A stretch of DNA of 64,000 nt from Chitinivorax sp. B. GTDB taxonomy: Bacteria > Pseudomonadota > Gammaproteobacteria > Burkholderiales > SCOH01. Position numbers and translations under genes: made by a program. The DNA is taken from positions 54,483-118,482 of the forward strand of contig NZ_SCOH01000014.1 of NCBI RefSeq assembly GCF_005503445.1. Reading direction: 5' to 3'. Below, in pieces: positions 29,593 through 38,673 of this stretch. Position 1 is the stretch's first letter; every line of letters starts with the position of its first letter. The notes beneath the pieces were generated by a model. It did not search any database. It saw nothing but the letters and a program-made list of their open reading frames with translations, and was not told where the DNA came from.

Positions 29593-29623
29593 CTAACAAG
29601 CCACATTCGACGTGGCTTGTTAG
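29593..29623. terminator. Perfect 12-bp inverted repeat between convergent xerD and clpA
   Basis: CTAACAAGCCAC (29593-29604) and GTGGCTTGTTAG (29612-29623) form an uninterrupted 12-bp stem with a 7-nt loop, immediately after the xerD stop and 17 bp before the clpA stop. No long T-tract on either strand, but the position suggests a shared bidirectional terminator. Confidence 0.7.
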
Positions 29624-29640
29624 TTGCATTGTGGAATTAC

Positions 29641-31935
29641 TTAAGGGTTGGTTGGCACGGGCTCGGAGTCAGCAGTAGATTGAATATCCAACTTTACATC
29701 TACATCATTCTCTATATCAACCGTGACACTTCCACCGCTAGCCAGACGGCCGAACAGTAGCTCATCAGCCAAGGCTTTGCGGATGGTATCCTGAATCAAC
29801 CGTTGCATTGGCCGAGCACCCATCAATGGATCAAAACCATGTTTGGCAAGATATTTCCGCATTTGATCCGAGAAGTGAATTTCGACTTTCTTTTCATGCA
29901 ATTGTGCTTCCAACTGCAATAAGAATTTATCAACTACTCGCAAGATTACATCTTCATCCAAGCCGTTGAAATGAATGATGGCATCCAAACGATTACGGAA
30001 TTCCGGTGTGAACAGACGTTTGATATCCTGCATTTCATCGCCAGTCTGCTTCTGATTGGTAAAGCCCATGGTTGGCTTGGAAAGTGATTCTGCCCCCGCA
30101 TTGGTGGTCATGATAATAATGACGTTACGGAAATCGGCTTTTCTGCCATTGTTATCGGTCAACGTGCCATGATCCATCACTTGTAACAGCACATTATAGA
30201 TATCTGGATGGGCTTTTTCGATTTCATCCAGCAGTAGTACCGAGTAAGGATGCTTGGTAATTTGCTCCGTCAGCAAGCCACCTTGTTCAAAGCCAACATA
30301 TCCTGGTGGGGCGCCAATTAATCGGCTGACTGCATGTCGTTCCATATATTCAGACATGTCAAATCGGATCAGCTCAATACCTAGCGTGAAAGCCAGTTGA
30401 CGAGCCACTTCAGTTTTTCCGACACCGGTCGGACCGCTGAATAGGAAATTGCCAATCGGTTTTTGTGGATTGCCTAAACCTGATCGGGCCATCTTGATGG
30501 CCGCTGCCAGCGCGTCAATAGCTTTATCTTGCCCAAATACAACGTTCTTCAGATCACGATCCAGCGTTTTCAGTGAATTCCGATCATCTGACGAGACATT
30601 TTTAGGAGGAATCCGTGCAATCTTTGCAATGATTTCTTCGATTTCTGTCTTGCCAATGGTTCGCTTCTGCTTGGATTTAGGGAGAATACGTTGTGCTGCT
30701 CCTGCTTCATCAATCACATCAATAGCCTTGTCGGGTAGGTGACGATCATTGATAAATCGAGCAGACAGTTCTGCAGCCGTTGTCAACGCCGAGGCGGTGT
30801 ACTTCACACCATGGTGTTCTTCAAAGCGTGATTTCAAGCCTTTCAGAATTTCGACGGTTTGATCAACTGTTGGCTCGTTCACATCAATCTTCTGAAAGCG
30901 ACGTGAAAGTGCGTGATCTTTCTCAAAGACACCACGGAACTCATTGTAAGTCGTTGCGCCAATGCACCGCAGTGTACCGTTGGATAATGCGGGTTTCAGT
31001 AGATTGGATGCGTCCAGTGTTCCACCGGACGCAGCACCTGCTCCAACTAGAGTATGAATTTCATCAATGAACAGAACCGCATGTGGGTCAGCTGTCAGCT
31101 GCTTGATCACGGCTTTTAGACGTTGTTCAAAGTCGCCACGGTACTTAGTACCTGCTAACAATGCTCCCATGTCCAGGGCATAGACTGTCGAGCGGGATAA
31201 TACCTCCGGCACTTCGCCTTCCACAATTCGCTTGGCCAAGCCTTCTGCAATAGCTGTTTTGCCAACGCCAGCCTCGCCGACCAAGAGTGGATTGTTCTTA
31301 CGGCGGCGACAGAGCACTTGGATAACGCGCTCTACTTCAAGCTCACGGCCAATCAGGGGGTCAATTTTGCCGGCTGAAGCCTGCGAATTCAGATTCTGGG
31401 TATAGTTTTCCAGCGCGCCAGATGTTCCACTTTCCTGTTCAGCTTCCTGTTCATTGTCTTGTTTTGCACTGCTGGCAGAAGGAGTTTGATCTTTGCTGCT
31501 ATTTGCCTTCGTGATGCCATGAGAAATGAAGTTCACTACATCAAGCCGCGTGACACCTTGCTGATGCAAGAAAAACACCGCATGAGAATCTTTTTCACCG
31601 AAGATAGCGACCAAGACATTCGCCCCATTGACTTCCTTCTTGCCAGACGATTGAACATGCAGGATGGCACGTTGAATGACGCGTTGGAAGCCGAGTGTTG
31701 GCTGTGTATCAACTTCTTCACTGCCAGACACGATCGGTGTGTGTTCGTTGATGAACTGAGTCAGACTCTTTTTAAGTTCATCCATATTGACAGCACAAGC
31801 GCGTAACACCTCCGCCGCCGTTGGGTTATCCAGCATGGCTAGAAGGAGATGCTCCACCGTAATGAATTCGTGGCGTTTTTGCCGCGCATCCATGAAAGCC
31901 ATGTGTAATGTAACTTCAAGTTCCTGGGCAATCAT
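29641..31935 (-). CDS. clpA: ATP-dependent Clp protease ATP-binding subunit ClpA
   Basis: AAA+ unfoldase that feeds ClpP, with ClpS as adaptor for N-end-rule substrates. 764 aa: double Clp_N domain (1-145), a Ser/Gln/Glu linker, D1 with Walker A GEAGVGKT and [10 protein letters not shown], and D2 with GPTGVGKT and [10 protein letters not shown]. The I-G-L/F ClpP-binding loop is expected in D2 around M-G-F-T. Its start is 3 bp after the clpS stop, the standard clpS-clpA operon. Confidence 0.97.
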   Translation of the reverse strand: MIAQELEVTLHMAFMDARQKRHEFITVEHLLLAMLDNPTAAEVLRACAVNMDELKKSLTQFINEHTPIVSGSEEVDTQPTLGFQRVIQRAILHVQSSGKKEVNGANVLVAIFGEKDSHAVFFLHQQGVTRLDVVNFISHGITKANSSKDQTPSASSAKQDNEQEAEQESGTSGALENYTQNLNSQASAGKIDPLIGRELEVERVIQVLCRRRKNNPLLVGEAGVGKTAIAEGLAKRIVEGEVPEVLSRSTVYALDMGALLAGTKYRGDFEQRLKAVIKQLTADPHAVLFIDEIHTLVGAGAASGGTLDASNLLKPALSNGTLRCIGATTYNEFRGVFEKDHALSRRFQKIDVNEPTVDQTVEILKGLKSRFEEHHGVKYTASALTTAAELSARFINDRHLPDKAIDVIDEAGAAQRILPKSKQKRTIGKTEIEEIIAKIARIPPKNVSSDDRNSLKTLDRDLKNVVFGQDKAIDALAAAIKMARSGLGNPQKPIGNFLFSGPTGVGKTEVARQLAFTLGIELIRFDMSEYMERHAVSRLIGAPPGYVGFEQGGLLTEQITKHPYSVLLLDEIEKAHPDIYNVLLQVMDHGTLTDNNGRKADFRNVIIIMTTNAGAESLSKPTMGFTNQKQTGDEMQDIKRLFTPEFRNRLDAIIHFNGLDEDVILRVVDKFLLQLEAQLHEKKVEIHFSDQMRKYLAKHGFDPLMGARPMQRLIQDTIRKALADELLFGRLASGGSVTVDIENDVDVKLDIQSTADSEPVPTNP

Positions 31936-31938
31936 TGA

Positions 31939-32247
31939 TCAGTTTTCCTCCATTACACACTGCAGCGGGTGCTGATGTTCGCGTGCGCACTCCAACACCT
32001 GATCTACCTTGGTCGCAGCAATATCTTTGGGAAAAATCCCGCAGATGCCACGCCCTTCGGTATGGACTTTGAGCATCACTCTTGTTGCTTGTTCACGTCC
32101 CATATGAAAAAACTGCTGCAAGATCAAAACGACGAATTCCATCGGCGTGTAATCGTCGTTAAGAAGCACCACCTTATACATCGCAGGTGGCTTGAGCTTG
32201 CTTTTCTCTGGGGCAAGCAGGGAATCATCATTGAGCTGGGTCGACAT
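31939..32247 (-). CDS. clpS: ATP-dependent Clp protease adaptor ClpS
   Basis: 102 aa. The N-end-rule pocket motif [16 protein letters not shown] and [11 protein letters not shown] are intact. Directs N-degron proteins to ClpAP. Start ATG at 32247; clpA follows after 3 bp. Confidence 0.97.
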   Translation of the reverse strand: MSTQLNDDSLLAPEKSKLKPPAMYKVVLLNDDYTPMEFVVLILQQFFHMGREQATRVMLKVHTEGRGICGIFPKDIAATKVDQVLECAREHQHPLQCVMEEN

Positions 32248-32486
32248 GACTGCAAGTACTACCGGACTGTGTATAAACTTACCACACTATGCTACGTGCA
32301 TGCGAAACAAAAAATCACCGTCGGGTACCAGCACAATATATTCGTGCCCACTTATTTTTATTTTGGCCCGACAGGCTAATTTTTCAAGGTGGTTTTGCAA
32401 ATATAAAAACTTGTCAAAACAATGATTTGTTCTAGTCGACTGATTCTAAACGGAGTGTTTGCCATGTGCAATCCGTGAAGAAAACA
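32248..32486. other. Upstream region of clpS, no gene seen
   Basis: AT-rich stretch between clpS and the rpoH terminator. In many proteobacteria a cold-shock gene (cspD) lies here divergently; no such reading frame is present. It probably carries the clpS promoter, which I could not place. Confidence 0.5.
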
Positions 32487-32509
32487 AAGGCGGGGTATTG
32501 CCCCGCCTT
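32480..32509 (-). terminator. Rho-independent terminator after rpoH
   Basis: AAGGCGGGG (32487-32495) and CCCCGCCTT (32501-32509) form a 9-bp stem with a 5-nt loop. On the minus strand it is followed by TTTGTTTTC. It lies 19 bp past the rpoH stop. Confidence 0.9.
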
Positions 32510-32527
32510 ATTACACCAATCATTGCT

Positions 32528-33394
32528 TCAAGCATAACTCGGCAATGCCTGTAAGGCTGACTTCATTTTTTGTAAGGCTTTGACTTCAATTTGGCGAATC
32601 CGCTCTGCGGACACGCCAAACTCTGCGGCGAGATCATGCAAAGTTTTCCCTTCACCATCATCTGCCAACCAGCGTGCCTCGACAATACGGCGACTACGCT
32701 CATCTAGGCTCAATAATGCAAGCTCTAAGCCGTCACCCTGCATATGATCAATTGCCAAACGTTCAATCTTACGGCTAGGCTCATTGTCTTCGTCAGCCAG
32801 CCAGTCGATCGGAGCGTAGGTGTCTTCACCATCGTCATGTGTGCCTTCCAGCGCAACATCCTGGCCGGACATGCGCATTTCCATTTCCAGCACTTCTTCA
32901 GGCTTTACTCCCAACTGTTCAGCAATGTCCTTCGCTTCTTTATGAGTAAGGCTATTGAAGCTGGATTTAAGGCTGCGCAGGTTGAAGAATAATTTGCGCT
33001 GGGATTTGGTGGTAGCTACTTTGACCAAACGCCAGTTCTTCAGGATGAATTCATGGATCTCCGCTTTGATCCAATGTACTGCAAAGGAGAACAAGCGTAC
33101 CCCCCGGTTGGGTTCAAATCGCTTGACTGCCTTCATCAGCCCAATATTACCTTCTTGAATGAGGTCGGCTTGCGGAAGGCCGTAACCAGCATAGCCACGA
33201 GCGATCGTCACAACCACTCGTAGGTGGGACATTACCAACTGGCGGGCTGCGCTTAAGTCACTGTCCCGCTGTAGACGCTCGGCAAGCTCTGTTTCTTCCT
33301 CTTGCGACAGCATGGGAATGCTGTTCACAGTCTGGATATAGTGTTCCAGGCTGCTTGCGTTGGATAAAACGGGCAAAGCCATCGTTGCGGTCAT
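32528..33394 (-). CDS. rpoH: RNA polymerase heat-shock sigma factor RpoH (sigma32)
   Basis: 288 aa from the ATG at 33394, which has an AGGAGG ribosome site 8-10 bp upstream; the frame is open to 33436 but the longer start has no such site. Region 2 (D-L-I-Q-E-G-N-I-G-L-M-K-A-V) and region 4.2 helix-turn-helix (L-A-A/E-F-G-V-S-A-E-R-I-R-Q-I-E) are complete, and the RpoH box Q-R-K-L-F-F-N-L-R distinguishes it from other sigma70 proteins. Drives the heat-shock regulon, which includes clpA-type genes. A candidate sigmaE promoter lies just upstream. Confidence 0.97.
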   Translation of the reverse strand: MTATMALPVLSNASSLEHYIQTVNSIPMLSQEEETELAERLQRDSDLSAARQLVMSHLRVVVTIARGYAGYGLPQADLIQEGNIGLMKAVKRFEPNRGVRLFSFAVHWIKAEIHEFILKNWRLVKVATTKSQRKLFFNLRSLKSSFNSLTHKEAKDIAEQLGVKPEEVLEMEMRMSGQDVALEGTHDDGEDTYAPIDWLADEDNEPSRKIERLAIDHMQGDGLELALLSLDERSRRIVEARWLADDGEGKTLHDLAAEFGVSAERIRQIEVKALQKMKSALQALPSYA

Positions 33395-33435
33395 GTTTGA
33401 GATTCCTCCTAAAGCACAGTTTAGCACTCTGCGCA

Positions 33436-33463
33436 TGAGACTGCTAATGTAACGCTAAAGTTC
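33436..33463 (-). promoter_or_regulatory. Candidate sigmaE (RpoE)-type promoter upstream of rpoH
   Basis: On the minus strand GAACTT (33458-33463) is followed after exactly 17 bp by TCTCA (33436-33440), close to the sigmaE consensus GAACTT-N16/17-TCTGA. E. coli rpoH has a sigmaE promoter of the same form. The rpoH ATG is about 40 bp downstream. A chance match cannot be excluded. Confidence 0.45.
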
Positions 33464-33506
33464 AGTGAATGTGATTGAAATTATCAATGCTTGGTATCAG
33501 CTACGT

Positions 33507-34409
33507 CTATGAAGGATTGAGCTGACGAAGAAATCGATTCACCGACCAGACTGCCCCCCCCCAGCACAACAATCCGGTAATGGAGATGGCAGTCAGCATG
33601 TGAACTGGTGAAGGTAGGATCAGGGTGAAATTACTGCCATAACTTTGGGCAATGTCAATGACGGAAGGCTGAAACCGAGTAATCGCCAACGCCACAATGC
33701 CACAGCCAAGCAGGCCACCCAAGAAGCCTTGCAGGAGACCAAAGTAGCTGAATGGGCGACGGATGAATTGGTTGGTGCCACCAATCAATTTTGTGATTTC
33801 GATTTCCTCTCGTCGCGTCAGCACCTGCATGCGAATAGTATTGCCAGTCAAAATAACGAGAGCTGTGGCCAAACCGATTGCTAGCATCCATGCAAAGCGC
33901 TCTCCAAACTGAATTGCAGCAGCTAGGCGATGTGTCCATTCTGCGTCGTAGACCAGATGATCAACAGTCGGCTCAGCTTTGAGTCGCGTGAGTAGTTTTT
34001 CCAACACTCCCGCTTCAGTAGTACTGGGTGTTAGGTGAATGACGTTGGGGAACGGGTTACTGGGTAGCGCATCCAGCACTTCACCTAGCCCACGTTGTTT
34101 CATGTCGGCCATTGCTTGATCGCGTGAAATGATGTCGACTTTGAGGATGCCAGGTAGGGCCACTAACTTGGCTTTCAGCCCGGGGTCAACTTGTTCGTCT
34201 GTACTTTGTTTCAAATAGAGTGTGATGCGGTTTTGTTGTGGCAGGTTGTCACCCAAGCGTGCTGCGTTGTCAAGCAAAGTGTAAAGGCCTAGCGGTAGGC
34301 TAAGTGCAATGCTGATGACGATTGCATTCAACAATGTGCTCGCTGGAGCCCGGCGTATCTGACCAAGCGCTTGACATAATGCGGCGGTTTGTACTGCAAA
34401 CCAGTTCAT
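33507..34409 (-). CDS. ftsX: Cell division ABC transporter-like permease FtsX
   Basis: 300 aa: an N-terminal cytoplasmic part and first helix (about 22-45), a periplasmic domain (about 50-160) that in the family controls EnvC and amidases, then three more helices. The I-R-M-Q-V-L-T-R-R-E-E-I-E-I-T-K-L-I-G-G segment is the conserved FtsX coupling region. Its ATG overlaps the ftsE stop by 4 bp. Confidence 0.95.
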   Translation of the reverse strand: MNWFAVQTAALCQALGQIRRAPASTLLNAIVISIALSLPLGLYTLLDNAARLGDNLPQQNRITLYLKQSTDEQVDPGLKAKLVALPGILKVDIISRDQAMADMKQRGLGEVLDALPSNPFPNVIHLTPSTTEAGVLEKLLTRLKAEPTVDHLVYDAEWTHRLAAAIQFGERFAWMLAIGLATALVILTGNTIRMQVLTRREEIEITKLIGGTNQFIRRPFSYFGLLQGFLGGLLGCGIVALAITRFQPSVIDIAQSYGSNFTLILPSPVHMLTAISITGLLCWGGAVWSVNRFLRQLNPS

Positions 34410-35059
34410 TGACTGAGCCCCCCATTTTTCAGTCGCAGCACGCGATGTGGGCGGTTTTTAAGAAAGCCTTCGTCATGGGTGGAAAGCACAACTGTGACAC
34501 CTACCTGATTGAACGACTCGAACAAATCCATGATGTCTTCTGCATAGGCATGGTCGAGGTTACCCGTAGGCTCATCAGCCAATACGATGCTGGGTCGATG
34601 CACAATGGCGCGTGCGATGCAAAGCCGTTGTTGCTCACCACCGGATAGGTGGATTGGATTGACACCTGCACGTTCCAGTAAGCCAACGCGATCCAGTGCG
34701 GCGCGTGCGCGTTTGCCAGCATCACTGGATGTAAAGCCGATAATGTTCAGTGGCAACAATACATTGTCGAGGACGGTTCGATCAAACAGTAGTTTGTGAT
34801 CTTGAAAGATCAGACCCAGGTTACGGCGCAGATAGGGTAGGGCCGCCTCTTTCAGTTGTCCTACGTTCTGTCCGTTGACGACAACACTACCAGTCGTTGG
34901 GCGCTCAATACCGGCTATCAACTTCAGTAAAGTGGACTTGCCAGCACCAGAATGGCCAGACAGCAGTACCATTTCCCCTTTGTCGATTTCGAAGCTGATG
35001 TTCTTGAGCGCTTCATAGCCACCGGGATAGCGCTTGACAACTTGGCTGAACTGGATCAT
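34406..35059 (-). CDS. ftsE: Cell division ATP-binding protein FtsE
   Basis: 217 aa ABC ATPase. Walker A GHSGAGKS, signature L-S-G-G-E-Q-Q-R, and Walker [13 protein letters not shown] are all present. Works with FtsX at the divisome to activate peptidoglycan hydrolysis. Overlaps both ftsY (4 bp) and ftsX (4 bp) in one operon. Confidence 0.96.
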   Translation of the reverse strand: MIQFSQVVKRYPGGYEALKNISFEIDKGEMVLLSGHSGAGKSTLLKLIAGIERPTTGSVVVNGQNVGQLKEAALPYLRRNLGLIFQDHKLLFDRTVLDNVLLPLNIIGFTSSDAGKRARAALDRVGLLERAGVNPIHLSGGEQQRLCIARAIVHRPSIVLADEPTGNLDHAYAEDIMDLFESFNQVGVTVVLSTHDEGFLKNRPHRVLRLKNGGLSQ

Positions 35060-36330
35060 TCGTTGAACATCGCTTCTGAGTAATCGCGGGCAGAAAATGG
35101 GCGCAGGTCATCGATTTGTTCACCGACACCAATGAAGCGAACGGGTACCGGGCGTTGCTTGGCAATGGCTGCGATCACACCGCCCTTGGCAGTGCCATCC
35201 AGCTTGGTGACAACTAGGCCGGTGAGCCCCAGTGCATCATCGAATGCCTTGACCTGGCTAAGTGCGTTTTGACCGGTGTTGGCATCCAGCACCAGCAGAA
35301 TCTCGTGTGGGCCAGTAGGGTCAGCTTTTTGAATGACACGTTTGACTTTTTTGATTTCTTCCATTAGATGCAATTGGGTCGGCAAACGACCTGCTGTGTC
35401 AGCGAGAACAATATCAATGCCGCGAGCTCTTGCGGCATTGATTGCATCGAAGATCACTGCTGCGGAATCTCCAGATTCCTGTGCGATGACCGTTACGCCA
35501 TTGCGCTCTCCCCAGGCAATCAATTGTTCACGTGCTGCGGCACGAAAGGTATCGCCAGCGGCCAATAGCACTTTTTTGCCCTGCAATTGGTAATACTTGG
35601 CCAATTTGCCTATGGACGTTGTTTTGCCTGCGCCGTTCACGCCAGCCAACATGATGATGAATGGGTTGGCGGTCGAAACATCCAGTGGTTTTTCCAGTGG
35701 TTGAATCAACTCGGTAAATGATTGCTGTAACGCATTGCGCAATTGCTCGGCATCATCCAGATTTTGTTTGGCAACACGAGTTCGAATGTCTTCTAGTAGG
35801 TGCGTTGTGGCATCCACGCCAACATCACCGGTCAGTAAAATGGTTTCCAGTTCCTCATACAGATCTTCATCAATTTTGCGGCCACGGAACAACGTCGTGA
35901 ACTGCTTGCCCAACTGAGTACGGGTTTTCGCCAAACCTTGCTTTAGCCGATTGAGCCAACCAGGTTTACTGTCATCTGCCGGTATGTTCGCTTCGATAGT
36001 GATGGCGGGTTGCGCCAACAGGGCAGGTGTTTCCAGATTGCCCAATGTTGGTGCCAAATCGGATGCCGGGGTGCTGAATGTGGTTGGAACTTGTGCTGTA
36101 AGGATGGTAGGTTCGACAACGGACCCTGGTGCCGTAACGACTGGCGGTACAGGTTCGCTGATGGCTGGTGCGACCTGCTCCGCTGACATGGTCTGGTCTG
36201 CAGCTGACACGGTGGTCGTGGGCGTAACGTCCGGTCCCGGTGCGGGTTGTTGTTCGGGGGGAGCGGATGCGGGTGTTGGGGCCGCAGCCTTGTTTTTGTC
36301 TCGTTTGAACAGATCGAAGAAACGTTGCAT
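35056..36330 (-). CDS. ftsY: Signal recognition particle receptor FtsY
   Basis: 424 aa. The C-terminal NG domain (about 125-424) has GVNGAGKTT, D-T-A-G-R-L-P-T and T-K-L-D-G-T-A-K-G-G. The N-terminal about 110 residues after K-R-D-K-N-K-A form a Pro/Ala/Thr-rich tail instead of the strongly acidic A domain of E. coli, as is common in betaproteobacteria. It docks the SRP-ribosome complex to the membrane, with Ffh encoded 11 kb away. First gene of ftsY-ftsE-ftsX, divergent from rsmD. Confidence 0.95.
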   Translation of the reverse strand: MQRFFDLFKRDKNKAAAPTPASAPPEQQPAPGPDVTPTTTVSAADQTMSAEQVAPAISEPVPPVVTAPGSVVEPTILTAQVPTTFSTPASDLAPTLGNLETPALLAQPAITIEANIPADDSKPGWLNRLKQGLAKTRTQLGKQFTTLFRGRKIDEDLYEELETILLTGDVGVDATTHLLEDIRTRVAKQNLDDAEQLRNALQQSFTELIQPLEKPLDVSTANPFIIMLAGVNGAGKTTSIGKLAKYYQLQGKKVLLAAGDTFRAAAREQLIAWGERNGVTVIAQESGDSAAVIFDAINAARARGIDIVLADTAGRLPTQLHLMEEIKKVKRVIQKADPTGPHEILLVLDANTGQNALSQVKAFDDALGLTGLVVTKLDGTAKGGVIAAIAKQRPVPVRFIGVGEQIDDLRPFSARDYSEAMFNE

Positions 36331-36576
36331 GGCATTCTGCTGGGTTGAGTCGGGTATAATTTTACCCGTTTATTGGGATTGATCCCATGTTGGGATGATC
36401 CCGAGCCGATTCCTTGACCTATTTTCAGTTGGCAGCGACAACTTGACACCGAATGGCCTCAGACGCTGAATACCGTCAAACCTGAAATAGGATCAATGCG
36501 ATTCTATCCCGTTTTCAACCGCTTGCGCCGTGTTAGTCAATGGTTGGCAAGTGGTTTTGTTCACAGCGAAAGTCAC

Positions 36577-37137
36577 ATGTATCGCAATAAGGTCAGAATT
36601 ATCGGGGGTGAATGGAAACGCCGCCAGATTACTTTCCCAGATCATCAAGGTTTGCGTCCAACACCTGATCGGGTGCGGGAGACGTTGTTCAACTGGCTAG
36701 GGCAGGATTTGACAGGCCTGCGCTGCCTGGATTTGTTTGCTGGCAGTGGTGCATTGGGATTGGAAGCAGCTTCTCGTATGGCGGCGCACGTCAGTATGGT
36801 TGAGTTATCTCGGGAAGTGGTTCAAGCCATCCAACTGAATGTGCGGCACTTGGGCGCGTGTAATGTAGAGGTGATTCAATCAGATGCTGTGCGCTACATC
36901 ACGCATTGCTTTGACCGATTCGATGTGATTTTTCTGGATCCACCCTTTAAGAGCGACTTGCTGAAGGCTGTGCTGCCATTGGCGACCAAACGTGCCAATT
37001 CAAGTGGTTTGATCTACATCGAATGTGCAGTACTACCGGATCTACCGGTTGGATGGCAGGTCCGTCGACAAAGCAAAGCGGGGCTGGTGAATTATGTGCT
37101 GCTTGAACAGTCGAATTCAGAAGAATCAATGGCATAA
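36577..37137 (+). CDS. rsmD: 16S rRNA (guanine966-N2)-methyltransferase RsmD
   Basis: 186 aa from ATG 36577, where the conserved V-R-I-I-G-G-E-W-K-R-R begins; the open frame back to 36496 lacks conservation. SAM motif D-L-F-A-G-S-G-A-L-G-L-E and catalytic D-P-P-F are present, together with L-R-P-T-P-D-R-V-R-E-T-L-F-N-W. Divergent from ftsY; the ferredoxin gene follows 75 bp downstream, a common betaproteobacterial order. Confidence 0.93.
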   Translation: MYRNKVRIIGGEWKRRQITFPDHQGLRPTPDRVRETLFNWLGQDLTGLRCLDLFAGSGALGLEAASRMAAHVSMVELSREVVQAIQLNVRHLGACNVEVIQSDAVRYITHCFDRFDVIFLDPPFKSDLLKAVLPLATKRANSSGLIYIECAVLPDLPVGWQVRRQSKAGLVNYVLLEQSNSEESMA

Positions 37138-37193
37138 CTAAGTAATGACCCTGTTTGCACTCGCTGACAGGTCATGACAAAATGCAGATATGA

Positions 37194-37460
<267 letters not shown>

Positions 37461-37605
37461 GTTGATCAAAATGGTTTCCTGTTGAATCTAGGGCGAGGCG
37501 ATTTGTCTCGCTTACTGCTTTTAGCTGTTTTTTATCTTCTTGCCTTCTCTTTCTGGTGTAAGTTTTGCTGGTGACTGAGCTCCAATCATCATATGGGAGA
37601 CAGCC

Positions 37606-38256
37606 ATGCAAACCCAAGCCGTATCTCCAAAGTCGATCCTTGCTTATCAGCGGCCTGCTGAGACGCGACATACAACACCAGCTATATCATCCGCCACGAG
37701 AGGGATTGCAGTCGGTGAGCCTGTGGTGATCAGCCAGGATGGGCGTCTGTTGAACATGCAGGACAAGCTTGCTGATCTGGGTCCTTTGGTGTTGCCCACA
37801 CGAGAATCAGTGGCGAAGCAAATGAAGGATGTCCGCGAGGCATTGATGTATCGGTTGCGAGAGGCTGGTATTCCGACAAATGCCAAGTTCATACTGCAAG
37901 AGCAATTTGATGGTTCGCTCCAAGCAGAGGGCCAGAATGCGGATAAAATCAATCAGATGCTGGCCATGCAGCCTGAGCTGGCAAACCATCTGCACGATGG
38001 CATGGTACAAAGCAGCATGCTGGCAGTGTTCGAAATGGCAGCAGCAGGAACTGAAGCATGGTACCGCTTGGGTAATCAGGCAACTGGCGCTGTTGCTTAT
38101 CAATGGTTGCAGTTAATGCAAAATTCGTTCAAATCGATCGAAACTGCTGGTAGTCGTTTGGAATGGAATGGCGACGCCCTATCGTCACCTGCTGTGGCCA
38201 AAATGCAGGAGATTCTTGCCGGTGCACCGGTTGACTTGGGATTTGGTGTGGCCTGA
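37606..38256 (+). CDS. Hypothetical protein, 216 aa
   Basis: Starts at an ATG with GGGAGA upstream. No signal peptide or transmembrane segment. N-terminal 35 residues are Ser/Thr/Ala-rich and probably disordered. The middle has a charged helix (V-A-K-Q-M-K-D-V-R-E-A-L-M-Y-R-L) followed by A-G-I-P-T-N-A-K and a G-Q-N-A-D-K-I-N-Q-M-L ... P-E-L-A-N-H-L-H pattern that I associate loosely with uncharacterised proteobacterial proteins. The C-terminal part is helical with aromatic residues. Isolated gene between ferredoxin and antiporter; function not recognised. Confidence 0.6.
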   Translation: MQTQAVSPKSILAYQRPAETRHTTPAISSATRGIAVGEPVVISQDGRLLNMQDKLADLGPLVLPTRESVAKQMKDVREALMYRLREAGIPTNAKFILQEQFDGSLQAEGQNADKINQMLAMQPELANHLHDGMVQSSMLAVFEMAAAGTEAWYRLGNQATGAVAYQWLQLMQNSFKSIETAGSRLEWNGDALSSPAVAKMQEILAGAPVDLGFGVA

Positions 38257-38673
38257 TACGGCAGTTTTTTCCGGATATGGCAGGGCGAATAAGACTCAGA
38301 GCCCTGCAAGAACATTTGGTTTCTTGTTGCTGACCAAGTCCTCTATTGTTTGAATTTATATCTTTTATGAAACAATGACTTAATATTTTTAAGTTAAAGC
38401 TTCAAAGTGCTGGATCAATAGTGGTATTGCATTTGTTTGCACGCCTGTGCATTGCTGTGCAAAGTCACCACTAACTCACTGATTATTCACATATGTACGA
38501 TGAATTTGTCAGCATTCAACCGTTTTCCCTGTTCTTTTGATGATCTCCATCTGGTCTGATTAATGTATTCCCCAGGTCGAGCTCAAGGGGGATGCGACAA
38601 GTTGCCAGAAGTGCGGGGTGAACTGTCATCGGCACGGACGAGTGGTAAATGGGATAATCGTCGATTTGACGCA
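38257..38673. other. Intergenic stretch with a small hairpin
   Basis: A 7-bp inverted repeat GCAGGGC (38280-38286) / GCCCTGC (38301-38307) lies 24 bp after the stop of the hypothetical gene and may help end its transcript, though no T-tract follows. The rest is AT-rich; the antiporter frame is open from 38563 but shows no conserved residues before about 38690. Confidence 0.5.

Noticed and set aside
36351..36366. TATAAT as an rsmD promoter
   Set aside because: The hexamer is perfect and lies in the ftsY-rsmD gap, but no -35 element is found at 15-19 bp and it is also part of a GGGTA/TACCC palindrome; evidence too weak.
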